Positions 44,889-56,689 of a DNA stretch of 64,000 nucleotides are shown here, one piece after another. Each line of letters begins with the position of its first letter. The stretch's first letter is position 1. Origin of the DNA: Amanita rubescens (Eukaryota; Basidiomycota; Agaricomycetes; Agaricales; Amanitaceae); NCBI GenBank assembly GCA_015039365.1, contig WION01000142.1, positions 1 through 64,000 of the forward strand, written 5' to 3'. The notes below the pieces were generated by a model. The model had not been told where the DNA came from and ran no database searches. It worked only from the letters and a program-made list of their open reading frames with translations. The position numbers were made by a program, and so were the translations under genes.

Positions 44889-47498
44889 CACCTGTTCAGC
44901 CGGCAAAATTTTGCGACTTAGCAGTGGTGACTCATTGAGTCACCCTTGCCAGTTAGCAAGCATTCAGGCTTTGTGGCACACTTTCAATAATTGCTGAAAT
45001 TATATAGAGCGATTTTGCACCAAGTCCAGTTTCCCACACCTAAAAATGAAGCATTACCATTTCTGGAAGGTGGGGATATGTTTGTACATGTTATGACATG
45101 GGAAATGGATCAAAAGAAAGGAACAAGGGGATAATTGCCTTATTTGGTAAGATGGGGAAATTCCAAATAAGGAAAGCAAGCTAGGATGCCATTTTTGGAA
45201 GGTTGTGAGGGTGTTTGTACATGTTATGGCACAATTTCCTTTTTTGGAAAAAGTGTCAAACTTCCAAATAAGGCACAAAATGGGTCGAATTTCCTAAAAA
45301 GGAAATGATTACATAATTTCAGGGTCAATCAATTGTGTAGCCTTGGTCAGTGGCTTTCTAAATGTGGTTGTATGACAGTGTTTGGTGTTGATTTCATTGA
45401 GATATCCACTGATTGATTTTCAGGGTCAAATTTCCTAAAAAGGAAATGATGACATAATCTCAGGGTCAATCAATTGTGTAGCCTTGGTCAGTGGCTTTCT
45501 AAATGTGGTTGTATGACAATATTTGGTGATGATTTCATTGAGATATTCACCAATTGTTTTTCAGGGTCAAATTTCTAAAAAAGGAAATTGATAATGTAAT
45601 GTGCGCTTTAGGATCCAGTGGCGCATTTCCAAAAATGGAAATAGCGCCCTTCGGACTTGCCATTTTGGGACATATCTGCTCACTGTTGGTGATGATGAGC
45701 AGAAAGAAATTGCAATATCTCCCTTAATACTCAATGTTTTTGTGGCGCGTTTTTTGGAACATATTCCTTATATGTATATGCACCTATCCACTATGTTAGA
45801 ATGTAAAAAATGCGAGTGGTTTCTGTCAGAATGCAACATGTCTTGCTCACTGTTGTCAACAGTGAGGAGCAAGAAATGACAATATCTCCACCAATACTGG
45901 TTATTTGTGTGGCGCTTTTTTTGGTATGTCCCCATTAGGCATATAGGAAGGTAGTTGGCATGTTAGAATGCAAATTCTATGCACCAATCATGCCAAAATG
46001 AAATTGGTGTGCTCACTGTCTGCCATGATGAGCAGCCATATCTCCACCAAAACAAGATCTCCCTGTGGCGCTTTTTTTGATTTGCAATCACATATAACAA
46101 AGATAAACATTGGGAGGGTCTCAACAGAGGATCCTTAGGCAAGATTGAGTGGAATGTCCCATTCTTCCTGACATGTCAAGTTGTCAGCCACTGTTTCTGT
46201 ATCATGTTCAGACTTTTATCATGAAACTTAAAATTACACATTAATCAGCAGGGAACTGTGCTTCCAGACACCCTGAATGACACTCTGTTATCATAGGAAA
46301 TCAAGATCTAAAAAGGTGCCACAGAAAGATCTTGTTTTGGTGGAGATATGGCTGCTCATTGTGGCAGACAGTGAGCACACCAATTTCATTTTGGCATGAT
46401 TGGTGCATAGAATTTGCATTCTAACATGCCAACTACCTTCCTATATGCCTAATGGGGACATACCAAAAAAAGCGCCACACAAATAACCAGTATTGGTGGA
46501 GATATTGTCATTTCTTGCTCCTCACTGTTGACAACAGTGAGCAAGACATGTTGCATTCTGACAGAAACCACTCGCATTTTTTACATTCTAACATAGTGGA
46601 TAGGTGCATATACATATAAGGAATATGTTCCAAAAAACGCGCCACAAAAACATTGAGTATTAAGGGAGATATTGCAATTTCTTTCTGCTCATCATCACCA
46701 ACAGTGAGCAGATATGTCCCAAAATGGCAAGTCCGAAGGGCGCTATTTCCATTTTTGGAAATGCGCCACTGGATCCTAAAGCGCACATTACATTATCAAT
46801 TTCCTTTTTTAGAAATTTGACCCTGAAAAACAATTGGTGAATATCTCAATGAAATCATCACCAAATATTGTCATACAACCACATTTAGAAAGCCACTGAC
46901 CAAGGCTACACAATTGATTGACCCTGAGATTATGTCATCATTTCCTTTTTAGGAAATTTGACCCTGAAAATCAATCAGTGGATATCTCAATGAAATCAAC
47001 ACCAAACACTGTCATACAACCACATTTAGAAAGCCACTGACCAAGGCTACACAATTGATTGACCCTGAAATTATGTAATCATTTCCTTTTTAGGAAATTC
47101 GACCCATTTTGTGCCTTATTTGGAAGTTTGACACTTTTTCCAAAAAAGGAAATTGTGCCATAACATGTACAAACACCCTCACAACCTTCCAAAAATGGCA
47201 TCCTAGCTTGCTTTCCTTATTTGGAATTTCCCCATCTTACCAAATAAGGCAATTATCCCCTTGTTCCTTTCTTTTGATCCATTTCCCATGTCATAACATG
47301 TACAAACATATCCCCACCTTCCAGAAATGGTAATGCTTCATTTTTAGGTGTGGGAAACTGGACTTGGTGCAAAATCGCTCTATATAATTTCAGCAATTAT
47401 TGAAAGTGTGCCACAAAGCCTGAATGCTTGCTAACTGGCAAGGGTGACTCAATGAGTCACCACTGCTAATTAGCAAAATTTCGCCAGCTGAACAGGTG
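44889..47498. mobile_element. 2.6-kb fold-back element, hAT-like, 8-bp target duplication
   Basis: Two almost identical arms of about 1.2 kb in opposite orientation (44889-~46085 and ~46300-47498) enclose a spacer of about 215 bp. The ends are CACCTGTTCAGC and its complement, flanked by CTCCACAG at 44881-44888 and 47499-47506. The interrupted array unit (GATCCTCCACAGTGAGCGTGG, as near 44651) is restored if the element and one octamer are removed. Identical open frames appear in the two arms only because of the symmetry. No transposase is encoded. Arm identity decays towards the spacer. Confidence 0.85.
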
Positions 47499-47506
47499 CT
47501 CCACAG

Positions 47507-47870
47507 TGAGCGTGGATCAAGGGTCAATGGTATGTATGTGTTGTATTTGCCAGCGTTCGATAATCCCTGAATGCTATTGCATATGCTCAGCTTCTCCTCT
47601 CCGCCAATAATGACATCATTAAGTGCGGAATACTCACCCAGCCCCTTCACACCACTCTGCGTCACAAACGCACCATCCACCACCATTATTTCCGCCCATC
47701 GCAACGTTCCAAAGTGCGGAAGATCATCCACCTTGAGCGGAGGTCAATGATCATGGCTATGGGGCATCATGAGGTATGTGTTGTATCGAGCGTTCAATGT
47801 CGAGTCATCGCTGAATGCTATGACATATGATCAGCCTCCTGTCCACGTTCGACGATGAATTGCCGATGAT
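47507..47870. repeat. hairpin repeat block A, continuation
   Basis: The array interrupted by the fold-back element continues with one full unit (CCGCCAATAATGACATCATT...AAGTGCGGAA, CCGCCCATCGCAACGTTCC...GTGCGGAAG) and fades by 47870. Confidence 0.75.
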
Positions 47871-48291
47871 TCAGGTAATTTGTTTCACGCTTCATTTCCC
47901 AATATGCTTATCTTACATCATCATTACATGTATACGTCACCTACAGCCGACAGCATAGCGCCGAACGTGTTGCGCTATGTGATGAATTGCAATGAACTTG
48001 CTATGCTGAAACACGCTTCACAACACCCTTACCATCAACCCTTGCCTTATCTACACCCTTCTACACCCTTACCATCAACACTCGCCTTATCTACACCATT
48101 GAGGAGCGTCTTGTGGTGCAGGAACGGGTGGTAGCTTGCAGTGAGGCTTGATGGGAGCGATGAAATGAAATCGGTAAGTGTGATCCAGACGTGTTTCAGA
48201 TGTTCGCTTGCCGACTAATCAAAACGTGTTGCGCGACGATAAGTAGAGGATGGCCGTCGAAGTTCTCCCCTATCCCACACAATCCCACATC
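47871..48291. other. 5' flank of the ParB-like gene
   Basis: Contains a short tandem duplication (CCTTATCTACACC, ACCCTTACCATCAAC) at about 48025-48100 and otherwise nothing recognisable. The promoter of the gene at 48292 must lie here. Confidence 0.4.
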
Positions 48292-51200
48292 ATGTCTGAC
48301 ACTGAGCGCAACGTTGACGAAGGCAAGAAACCGCGTGGATTCAAGCCGATGGTGAGTCCTCTCTCATCCTAACGCACCAAATGGAAATGCCTACCGTTAA
48401 TACAGAAGATCACGGTCCCCGAAGCGAACGGTGGTGCAGAAGATGGTAGAATGAATGAAGGACAAGCCATGCAGGTAGACGATGAGGTGAGTATACGGTC
48501 TTCAAGTTGATTCATGACGGATAACTGATTTTATCATCATCTAACTAGCAGATTGACCATGGTTCAAAGGGGATCACCAATGAAAACGAAGAAATGGAAG
48601 TGGATGGCAAAGACGAAGTATGTATTCATGCAGAATTGAAGTCGCGGTGCTCACTGCGAATCAGGAAGCTCCGGTAGACGGCGCGAAAAAGGCGAAGAAG
48701 GCGAAGAAGGCGAAGAAGAAGGCATCAACGATGCCAAAGGTATGGAACAATATATTACGCATGTTTTGATCCAGACTGAGATGTTATATAACAGGGAGGA
48801 CCAAAGAAGAAAAAGGGGAAGAAGGCGGCTGTAGAGGATGAAGAGACGGACGACAACGACGATGACGACAATGGTGACGGCGAATACAACGATGACGACG
48901 ATGATGACGATTATATGGGCGCAGAATCTGGGTCAAAGACAGGCGCGGCAGAGAGCGCTCGACATAGCAGCGACGAGAAGAAGATCCTCGCAGCTCAGTT
49001 CTCAGTCAACACGATCAATCTGTTTGACACGCCGAAGGAGATCCACTTCGGTACATGGAACGAGCGACCGCTTGCGCCGGCGGAATGGAAGAAGCTAAAG
49101 GTTTCGATGACGATGCAAGGGATCAAGGCGTTCACGGCCGAGAACATGATGCCGCTCATCATCAGCCGTCGACATGTTGACGAGTCGTGCGTGGACAACA
49201 ACATCAACGGACATGGAGCGAAACCTCTTTTACTGAGCGATGAGGGGAAAAAGGAGTTGCAAAGGCTGGAGATGGCAGGGGGTCGACACCGACGGGCAGC
49301 GGTCGCGTCAATCAAAGAGGACAAGGAGAAGGATCTCGAAAAACTTCACAAGGAGCGGTATACCATAAACAAGAGGCGGGGGGGGAGGGAAGCGGCGTCA
49401 GCGAGGAAACAGAACGACTTGGATGAATGCGACAGAAGGATCACCGAGCTTGAGGAAGAGATATCGCAGATCGGTAGATGGGGAGTCGTTTTATTCAATG
49501 CAGGTAAGCTTTCACGTGTATTCATTCTGTTTTTGCGATTGCAGAACGACTTACGGATTCGACAGATGAGCTAAAAGAAGAAGACCGACTATTGCGGTAT
49601 CTGTCGATGAATCTACCCGTTCAACGATACATGCAGACAGACGGAGAGGCGCTGCTTCAGGCGATCGGGATTTACGTCGGGTACATAAAGGCAGAGAACA
49701 AGAAGAAGGCAAAATCGTTTATCAAGCAGTGCAATCGAAAGAGCCAGCTTCTGAACGTGAATCTGTCGATTCCGAACACGGAGGGACGGGAATTCGCGAT
49801 GCAGTTGTACAAGCTGAAACATTACATGGGATATACAACGGCGTTCACGTCAAAGTGGATCAAGGAGCACATCGTTGGAGTGTATGGAGGGGTAAGCGAT
49901 ATATGTGACGTTGAAGAATGTTTAATAACGATCTCATCGAACAGATAATATGCGTGATGACGGAGTATCTCGTGAACATCACGCTATCTCTGTTCACGCC
50001 GACGAAAGTGTTTACGATGGAAAGGGACGATATATTTGAGACGTACAAGGAGAAGAACGGAATGGAGGAGGGGACGATGGACGCGGCGATAAAGAACAAC
50101 TCTGACGCATGCTGGAAGTGGATGTCGTTGACGGAAGCGCTGGAGAAGGCTGATCGACAGCAGCCACAGATCGAAATGATGACACGGGAGATTGCGGATG
50201 CGTTGGACGAGGTTTTTCTGACGACGCTCGGTGATGAAGCGAACCATTTCATGGTACAGAGTTCGACGACATGGGAGGGTTTATACGAGGAGTATCTGGA
50301 CAAATTGCAAGACTTCATCGACAAGAAGTACACGACGGAGCTTTGTGAAAACATGGATAAGCTTCGGGTCAATCAAACGATCTGGCGAAAGATGGAGTGG
50401 GTGACGATGATGCACCGAGAGCGGAAAGAGCAGCGATTCCCACTGTTGACGAAGAGCGTACTACCGCGACTGGCAGACATGCTGTTCCGAGTACATAATG
50501 CGATTGCAGAGGTGAGTGGTTTATGATTGTCATGAGAGCTGCAGATCGTGGAGTCATGATGCGTGGATGGATCGGATCTCCTAATATCCGCCAATGAAGA
50601 CGCATAAATGGGCGTAAAGCATGTTGTTGTAAGTTATATATGACATTATATGCCTTGTATCTGCAGATGACAATGTCTCGATCAGCGTAACAGGCAATCA
50701 CCATACAAGATTCTATTCTGTGTCTATCCGCCAATGACAATGTCGTTATCTGCGTAACGTGTATCATGGTGCGCTATATTTCATCGTTCCCCTATCCGCC
50801 AAGTAGGATGTCTAAATATGCGTAACAGCTATCGTGTCTCTATCCGCCAATGACAAGGTCGTTATATGCGTAACGGCTATCATACCTCTATCCGCCAATG
50901 ACAAGGTCATTATCTGTGTAACGTGTATCATGGTACACTATCATTTATCTTTCACCTATCCGCCAATGATGAAGCCTCTATCCAAGTAACAGCTATCATA
51001 TCTCAATCCGCCAATGACAAGGTCTATATCTGCGTAAACAGTCTGTCACTCAGTACGTTAGATTTTATATTATGCTCCTCCGCCAATAATAAGGCCTCAA
51101 TACGCGTCACATTAGTAACAGCCACGCCTCTATCCTCCCGATGACAAGGTCTCAAAACTGTAACAGCCTTTCATAGTAACCGCTAATCAAAACGTTCAAA

Positions 51201-53306
51201 TTCGCGGATCGTTTCACCGCACTCTTCTCAACCGTTCAAGTCCATATCCGCGGGAACAAATATTCCGCCCATCTTATCACAGCAATGGGCGGACTTTTCG
51301 TTTTCAGTTCGTTCAGAACTTCATCTTTCATATCCGCCAATCATATCTTTCAAATTCGCGGATCGTTGAAACAATCTCTTATCAACAGTTCAAGTCCTTA
51401 TCAGCGGGAATACATATTCCGCCCATCTTAACACCGCAATGGGCGGATATTTCATCTTTCACTTCGTTCACTTCTTCAACTCATGTCATTTGACTTCCAT
51501 TATCTTGTCATCCACTTATCCACTTATCGGCTTATCGGGACCATCAACGCTCAAATGTCACTTACCTCGTTCCGCGCATCTTGACTTCATCATCCGCGGT
51601 ATCCACTTTCTTTATCGTTCGCTCATCGTTTCTTTTACAGGTTAATCGCTGGATTGACCCCTTGGCAGAACATTTGATTCTATCTCTCAAAGGTATCGCC
51701 TTGGCAAGGGATCATTCCGCTTGGGTTATTAGAACTCTCAAGAGCAACAAAGCCGCCTTCTCAGATCCCCACGCCGCATCTCGCGCAGTACGCTTTCTTT
51801 TCTTTTCTTTTCTCTCATTCATATCTCACTTCTTATTCAAGTACGCTCATGTCCTCATCGCTCATCTCGACTGTTTATTCATATTAGAAGAAGATCTAAT
51901 GTCAATCGGCTTCCCAGAACGCCCTTCACACGCTAGATGCTATATGGATGCTTACTTGAACGAACATGAACCCGGCGCAAAGGAAGACATCGACGACATG
52001 GTCAAAATCATGATGGAAAAGAAAAAGGGTCTCGCTTCAACAGGTCACTGGTCTCTCGACGCTCACTCTCATCATACTTGGCGCAAAAAGCAGAAGAACC
52101 AGATTCGCGACTTTCGTAAATTCGCAGCAGCCGCTTATTATGAAGAAATGTCTGTCTCTATCTATCGTCAGAATTTATTCAAAAAGTCAGAAGCCGCTAA
52201 ATTCCTTCGCACCACTATCGGCGCTGCCTTATCCAACTTCGTCAAAGCTCGAAACACCATTTATCAAGGAAAATTAGACATCGATCGCTCTTACCGTTTT
52301 CCTGACCCTTGCAACAATACTTTGCGTAAAGACCGCCCCGTTTTCGACACCAACGTCGTCATTTCAGACAACGATCGCATCGCTTTCCTTACAAACGCTC
52401 GCAAGAGCATTCAAGCCCTCAAGAAATCTATTCGTAATCATCAATGCGCTAGACTCGTTCCAGGTGCCAATAAGGGTGTCAGTCGTCCTGTCGCTCGTGC
52501 CATCGCCAACTTGGAATCCGTCCGTCTCTATTTACCCTTTTCCTCATCTCATCTTACCCTCCTCCCAGGCCCTTACGAAAAATGCTCACCTCTTGCAGAA
52601 GATGTCAGCTAGCGGCTTGAGCACCGACGAAATCAACCCAGACGACTTTACCATTGACGACGATGAAATTCATTTGCCAGGAGATCTTTCCGACTCTGAC
52701 AACGAGGATGAATCCGAAGACGATCAAAGCCTCCCAGATGCCAAAAGCGACGTTCCCAAAAGCGACGATCCCAAAAGTGACGATCCCAAAAGTGACGATC
52801 CCAAAAGTGACGATACCAAATCCATCCCTCCCTCCGATGCTGATCCAAAATCCGATCATTCTTCTGACTTGAACGCTGACTCCACACCCTCATCCTCTCC
52901 CCATCTTCACGACGACACTCCTTCCGGCAATGACGCTTTCGCTGACAATCCCGCTCAACCCCCGTTCACCCAACCTTTCAACGACGACTCCAATACCACC
53001 CCCTCATCCTCAATCCTTCACAACGACCCTCCCATCCCCGCCCCTTCTCCCTCCCAAGTATTCGTTCCTTCTACTTCTTCCCCAGCCATACCCTTGCCTG
53101 AAATCGTCGAAAAGCAGCCAAAGCGTTCCAGGCCAGATACTTCCAGGAGCCCAGGTATGCCGCCCTTTCTTCCTTCATCCTATTCTCTCATTCTTCCAGA
53201 TCAAGTTCGCCGTCCTCCCAATTTGCGCCAACGCAACCGTATCGTCGACGCTGACACTGGCATCCGTTTTGACAAGGCTACTCGCTTTCCGAGCACATCC
53301 CGTTGA
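48292..53306 (+). CDS. ParB/sulfiredoxin-like domain protein (1,151 aa, 10 exons, one giant intron)
   Basis: Exons are 48292-48351, 48406-48486, 48552-48617, 48665-48739, 48795-49503, 49566-49891, 49945-50511, 51641-52519, 52569-53154 and 53200-53306; all phases agree. Residues 1-150 are alternately Lys-rich (KKAKKAKKAKKKA) and acidic (DDNDDDDNGDGEYNDDDDDDD), suggesting nuclear location. Residues about 160-270 hold a ParB/Srx-like segment with LEMAGGRHRRAAVASI, like the G-x-HR signature of ParB N-terminal domains. Coiled-coil-like and all-helical regions follow (YIKAENKKKAKSFIKQC, IIRNWID-type VNRWIDPLAEHL). The C-terminal third is acidic and disordered with five PKSDD-type repeats, ending TRFPSTSR. 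ParB-fold domains act as CTPases or nucleases in bacteria; activity here is unknown. Intron 7 (50512-51640) is about 20 times longer than the others. Confidence 0.7.
50512..51640. repeat. hairpin repeat block B filling intron 7 of the ParB-like gene
   Basis: The interval starts GTGAGTGG and ends TTTTACAG, and the flanking exons join in phase 0 (IAE then VNRWID), so it is an intron. It contains about ten ATCCGCCAATGACAATGTCG ... TGCGTAAC copies, then larger forms such as TTCCGCCCAT ... ATGGGCGGA and ATCCGCCAATCAT ... TCGCGGATC. The left-arm motif CCGCCAAT is the same as in blocks A and C. Confidence 0.8.
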
Positions 53307-53537
53307 TATTACTCTTTGTACATCTATACCGTTGTCGTAGCACTGGCACTGGCTTGCCATTACACCGTTTCAACATGCTTTTCGTTGTCTTTCTTGCCCC
53401 CACATCACGCTCTTGAGCTGCCCAAATTGAGTCCCATCAAGGGTCTATTGATTGCGCTTAGTGTTAGCGCGTCCGAGTCTCGCCCTCCGATCATTCAACT
53501 CTCCACTTTTCTCAGACTCCATTCACCTCTCTTGCTC

Positions 53538-53873
53538 ATGCCTTCAGCCTCCTTTGCCGATTTTGCTGCTCCCACAATCAACCTTCTACCCCACCCATTC
53601 GACCTCAGCCTCGTTCCGGACAACCTACAAGTCGACGATCCCCTACCTCAGTCTGTCGTCCATGACGCTGTCCTCTCCGCACGCCTAGGTGACTTCCATG
53701 AAAGCGCCCGTTTTTATGCCCAAACTCCTACCGTCAAATCCCTTGGCTACCTCAGACGCGTCTATGAAGCAGGAGACAAGGCAAAAGCTTCCACCCTCTT
53801 GTCCACCCGTCACCGCATCCGCTATGACCACAACGACTATGTTACCCCTCCAGAGTCGCTCGACGTTTTTTAG
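53538..53873 (+). CDS. small hypothetical protein (111 aa)
   Basis: Single open frame MPSASFADFAAPTINLLPHP ... VVHDAVLSARLGDFHESARF ... YLRRVYEAGDKAKASTLLST ... DYVTPPESLDVF. The composition is protein-like, and the helical ARLGDFHESARFYA..YLRRVYEAGD part looks ordered. The frame is open back to 53316, but the upstream part is hydrophobic and intron-like. It lies 230 bp after the ParB-like gene on the same strand. The stop codon falls at the edge of the 312-bp repeat, so the gene may have been cut short by it. Family unknown. Confidence 0.4.
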   Translation: MPSASFADFAAPTINLLPHPFDLSLVPDNLQVDDPLPQSVVHDAVLSARLGDFHESARFYAQTPTVKSLGYLRRVYEAGDKAKASTLLSTRHRIRYDHNDYVTPPESLDVF

Positions 53874-54180
53874 GGTGGGCGGAGCAACCGAGCGAGCGAA
53901 GCGAGCGTTGGTTGCGATGCTGGACAGCAGAAGAGACCAGAGGGATGACCGTTGGGATGACCGTTTCGACTGAGTCTCATCAGATCCCTCAAGTCGAATA
54001 TATACAAAACCTGTCCCTCTAGTGACTAAGCATTCCCGCGGTCGGCGGGCCAATGAGGGGTAAGGTAACAATAGCGAAACTGAACTGTGGTAAGCTTGCC
54101 CTAAACCTCCGCATGAGACCGCGGTGAATCCGCGGAATGCTGAGGTAAAGAGCTCCATATGGAAGAATGACTTACAAACA
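53869..54180. repeat. 312-bp direct repeat, left copy
   Basis: Nearly identical to 55933-56243. It begins TTTAGGGTGGGCGGAGCAAC, contains GAGCGAGCGAAGCGAGCG and GACCGCGGTGAATCCGCGG, and ends GACTTACAAACA. Taken from TGGGCGG to AAACA it has the TG...CA ends of an LTR. On the minus strand a TATATATTC stretch could be a promoter. Confidence 0.85.
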
Positions 54181-54479
54181 TTTCCCACCGACGTGGGAGA
54201 GGAGTAAATATAAACTTACCTGGGTCCGTGATCGGTCCGTGAAACCGATGGTCTGGAATGCTCCAAATCTATTTAAAGCAATCAGTGACATCATCGCTCC
54301 AGGCCGGCCTAGACTGGCCTGGGACGTTCTAGATGATATATTATAGGTGCTTTTCGGAGTTAGCATAGGGGGTATATGGTATACTGCAGGGGGGTTATTG
54401 TATTGATTTAGCCAGAAACATGGCACAAAAGTAAGAAATAATGCGCGGAAGTTTGTTGTGTATAACATGTGAAACACAT
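54181..54479. other. non-coding spacer
   Basis: Between the left 312-bp repeat and hairpin block C. No gene or clear repeat was seen. Confidence 0.4.
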
Positions 54480-55740
54480 ATGAAACATATGTTTAGCACA
54501 AAAACAACCGCGGATGAGAACACCAGGAAGCGCGGATGAGTTGGTCTGTCATTTACATACAAAGTGTGCAGAATGTATCTGTTTTCATCCGCTTAAAACA
54601 GTGTTGCAATAGGCGGAAGATGTGTGTTGTGCATATGATAATGTATATATAGGCATGAAAATAGTCCGGCAATGATGACACTGCAATGGGCAGAGTAATT
54701 TACATACTGAGTATGATGTGCCAATCATCCACCGATAAAGACATAGCGATTCACGGTAGATTATTTTGTGTCAAGCCAAACATAGTGTTGTGACCAACCA
54801 AAACCATGTGAAAATGGTCCGCCTATTACAACGCTGCCATCGGCGGACCATTTTCATTTATGTAAGTGATCCAATTAACCGCCAATCAAAACATTGTAAT
54901 GTGCGGAAGATTATTTTCCTTAAAGCCAAACATAGTGTTGTGACCAACCGAAACCATGTGAAAATGGTCCGCCTATTCCAACGGTGCCATCGGCGGACCA
55001 TTTTTCATTTATATAAGTGATCCAATTATCTGCGAATCAAAACATTGTAATGTGCAGAAGATTATTTTCTTTAAAGCCAAACATAGCATTGTTACCAACT
55101 GAAACCATGTGAAAATGGTCCGCCTATTCCAACGCTGGCATCGGCGGACCATTTTCATCTATATAAGTGATACAATTATCTGCGAATCAAAACATTGTAA
55201 TGTGCAGAAGATTATTTTGTGTCAAGCCAAACATAACATTGTGACCAACCAAAACCATGTGAAAATGGTCCGCCTATTCCAACGGTGCCATCGGCGGACC
55301 ATTTTTCATCTATATATGTGATCCAATTATCCGCCAATCAAGACATTGTAATGTGCAGAAGATTATTTTCCTTAAAGCTGAACATAGCATTGTTACCAAT
55401 CAAAATCATGTGAAAATGGTCCGCCTATTCCAACGCTGGCATCGGCGGACCATTTTTCATCTATATAAGTGATCCAATTATCCACCAATCATGACATTGT
55501 AACATGCGGAAGATTATTTCCATTCAAGTCAAACATAGCATTGTTACCAACAGAAACCATGTGAAACTGGTCCGCCTATTCCAACAGTGCCATCAGCGGA
55601 CCATTTTTCATCCATGTATGTGATACAAAAGTTATCCGCCAATCACAACATTGCAATGTGTGGAAGATTATTTTATTTCAAGTCAAACATAGCATTGTTA
55701 CCAACCAAAACCATAAGAAAATGGACCGCTCGTTGCAATG
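54480..55740. repeat. hairpin repeat block C, about 150-bp units with perfect 13-bp arms
   Basis: Six units spaced about 150 bp (AAAATGGTCCGCC near 54812, 54961, 55112, 55262, 55412 and, mutated, 55565). Each contains AAAATGGTCCGCC about 18 nt before GGCGGACCATTTT, a strong hairpin, followed by a second weaker one (ATCCGCCAATCAAAACATT ... AATGTGCGGAAG). Degenerate single copies lead in from 54500. Confidence 0.85.
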
Positions 55741-55915
55741 ATGTGATCGGCAGAGTGCAACTAGCTGAAGGAGAGAGTAAGGTGACAGATAGAAGATGTT
55801 ACAAACTCGTTAATCTCAATGTATCCGAAAGTCAGAACATCAACTTGATACTTGAGGGCAAGTGTGGCACAAGGTCAATCAAGTGCGGGAAGTTAGAGAT
55901 ACTAAGTGCGAAGTA

Positions 55916-55938
55916 AGTATTTAGGGTTAGGGTTTAGG
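55916..55938. repeat. three TTAGGG-like telomeric units
   Basis: TTTAGGGTTAGGGTTTAGGG sits immediately before the right copy of the 312-bp repeat. TTAGGG is the usual fungal telomere repeat; three units inside a chromosome region may mark an end-healing or telomere-targeting event. Confidence 0.6.
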
Positions 55939-56243
55939 GTGGGCGGAGCAACCGAGCGAGCGAAGCGAGCGTTGGTTGCGATGCTGGACAGCAGAGGAGA
56001 CCAGAGGGATGACCGTTGGGATGACGGTTTCGACTGAGTCTCATCAGATCCCTCAAGTCGAATATATACAAAACCTGTCCCTCTAGTGACTAAGCATTCC
56101 CGCGGTGGCGGGCCAATGAGGGGTAAGGTAACAATAGCGAAACTGAACTGTGGTAAGCTTGCCCTAAACCTCCGCATGAGACCGCGGTGAATCCGCGGAA
56201 TGCTGAGGTAAAGAGCTCCATATGGAAGAATGACTTACAAACA
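55933..56243. repeat. 312-bp direct repeat, right copy
   Basis: Matches 53869-54180 with a 1-base deletion and a few substitutions. The two copies are in the same orientation with starts 2,064 bp apart, enclosing hairpin block C. No 5-bp duplication was found outside the pair, so an LTR pair is not proven; two insertions of one short element or a segmental duplication are alternatives. Confidence 0.85.
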
Positions 56244-56406
56244 GTTATACACCTTTTTATAACACTAGTACTATAAACATATCATAGATTTTTTCAAATC
56301 TTATTGTATCAATGGAAAGGTATCATATACCACTTACTAACCCTGCAATAGCTAAGAAATCGGCGGTCCAGTTTTCGAGTTATTGAGCCTTCAATATTCA
56401 TCAAGT

Positions 56407-56508
56407 TGTGACCTGTAGTGACATATAGGTCACAACCACCTGTATCTCCCGCAATTTGAGCCATTTATTAGTGGCTGCAATGCATCATGTGCCACTAATA
56501 AATGGCTC
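56407..56508. repeat. two adjacent perfect hairpins
   Basis: GTTGTGACCT (56407-56416) pairs with AGGTCACAAC (56428-56437). GAGCCATTTATTAGTGGC (56458-56475) pairs with its exact complement at 56491-56508, around a loop of 15 nt. No T-run follows on either strand. Confidence 0.75.
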
Positions 56509-56689
56509 AATGTTCTAGAATCCCCCCTACCGGCATTAAGTCAGCCCCCAAATGGGGAAGACTTAGTATTTTTTTAAAGTTTTTTGGCATCAGGTGGCAT
56601 GATGACCTCATCCCGCACTTTCCAAATGTGGTTATGCATTCAATTTATGCCCTGTATCTAAATTGAGAATGTGTTTATGTAATGTAGCA

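Noticed and set aside
45601..46786. Two identical 92-codon open frames on opposite strands
   Set aside because: They are mirror images in the arms of the fold-back element with no protein-like features.
53869..56243. Complete LTR retrotransposon
   Set aside because: The interior has no gag or pol and no flanking 5-bp duplication; only the direct repeats are supported.
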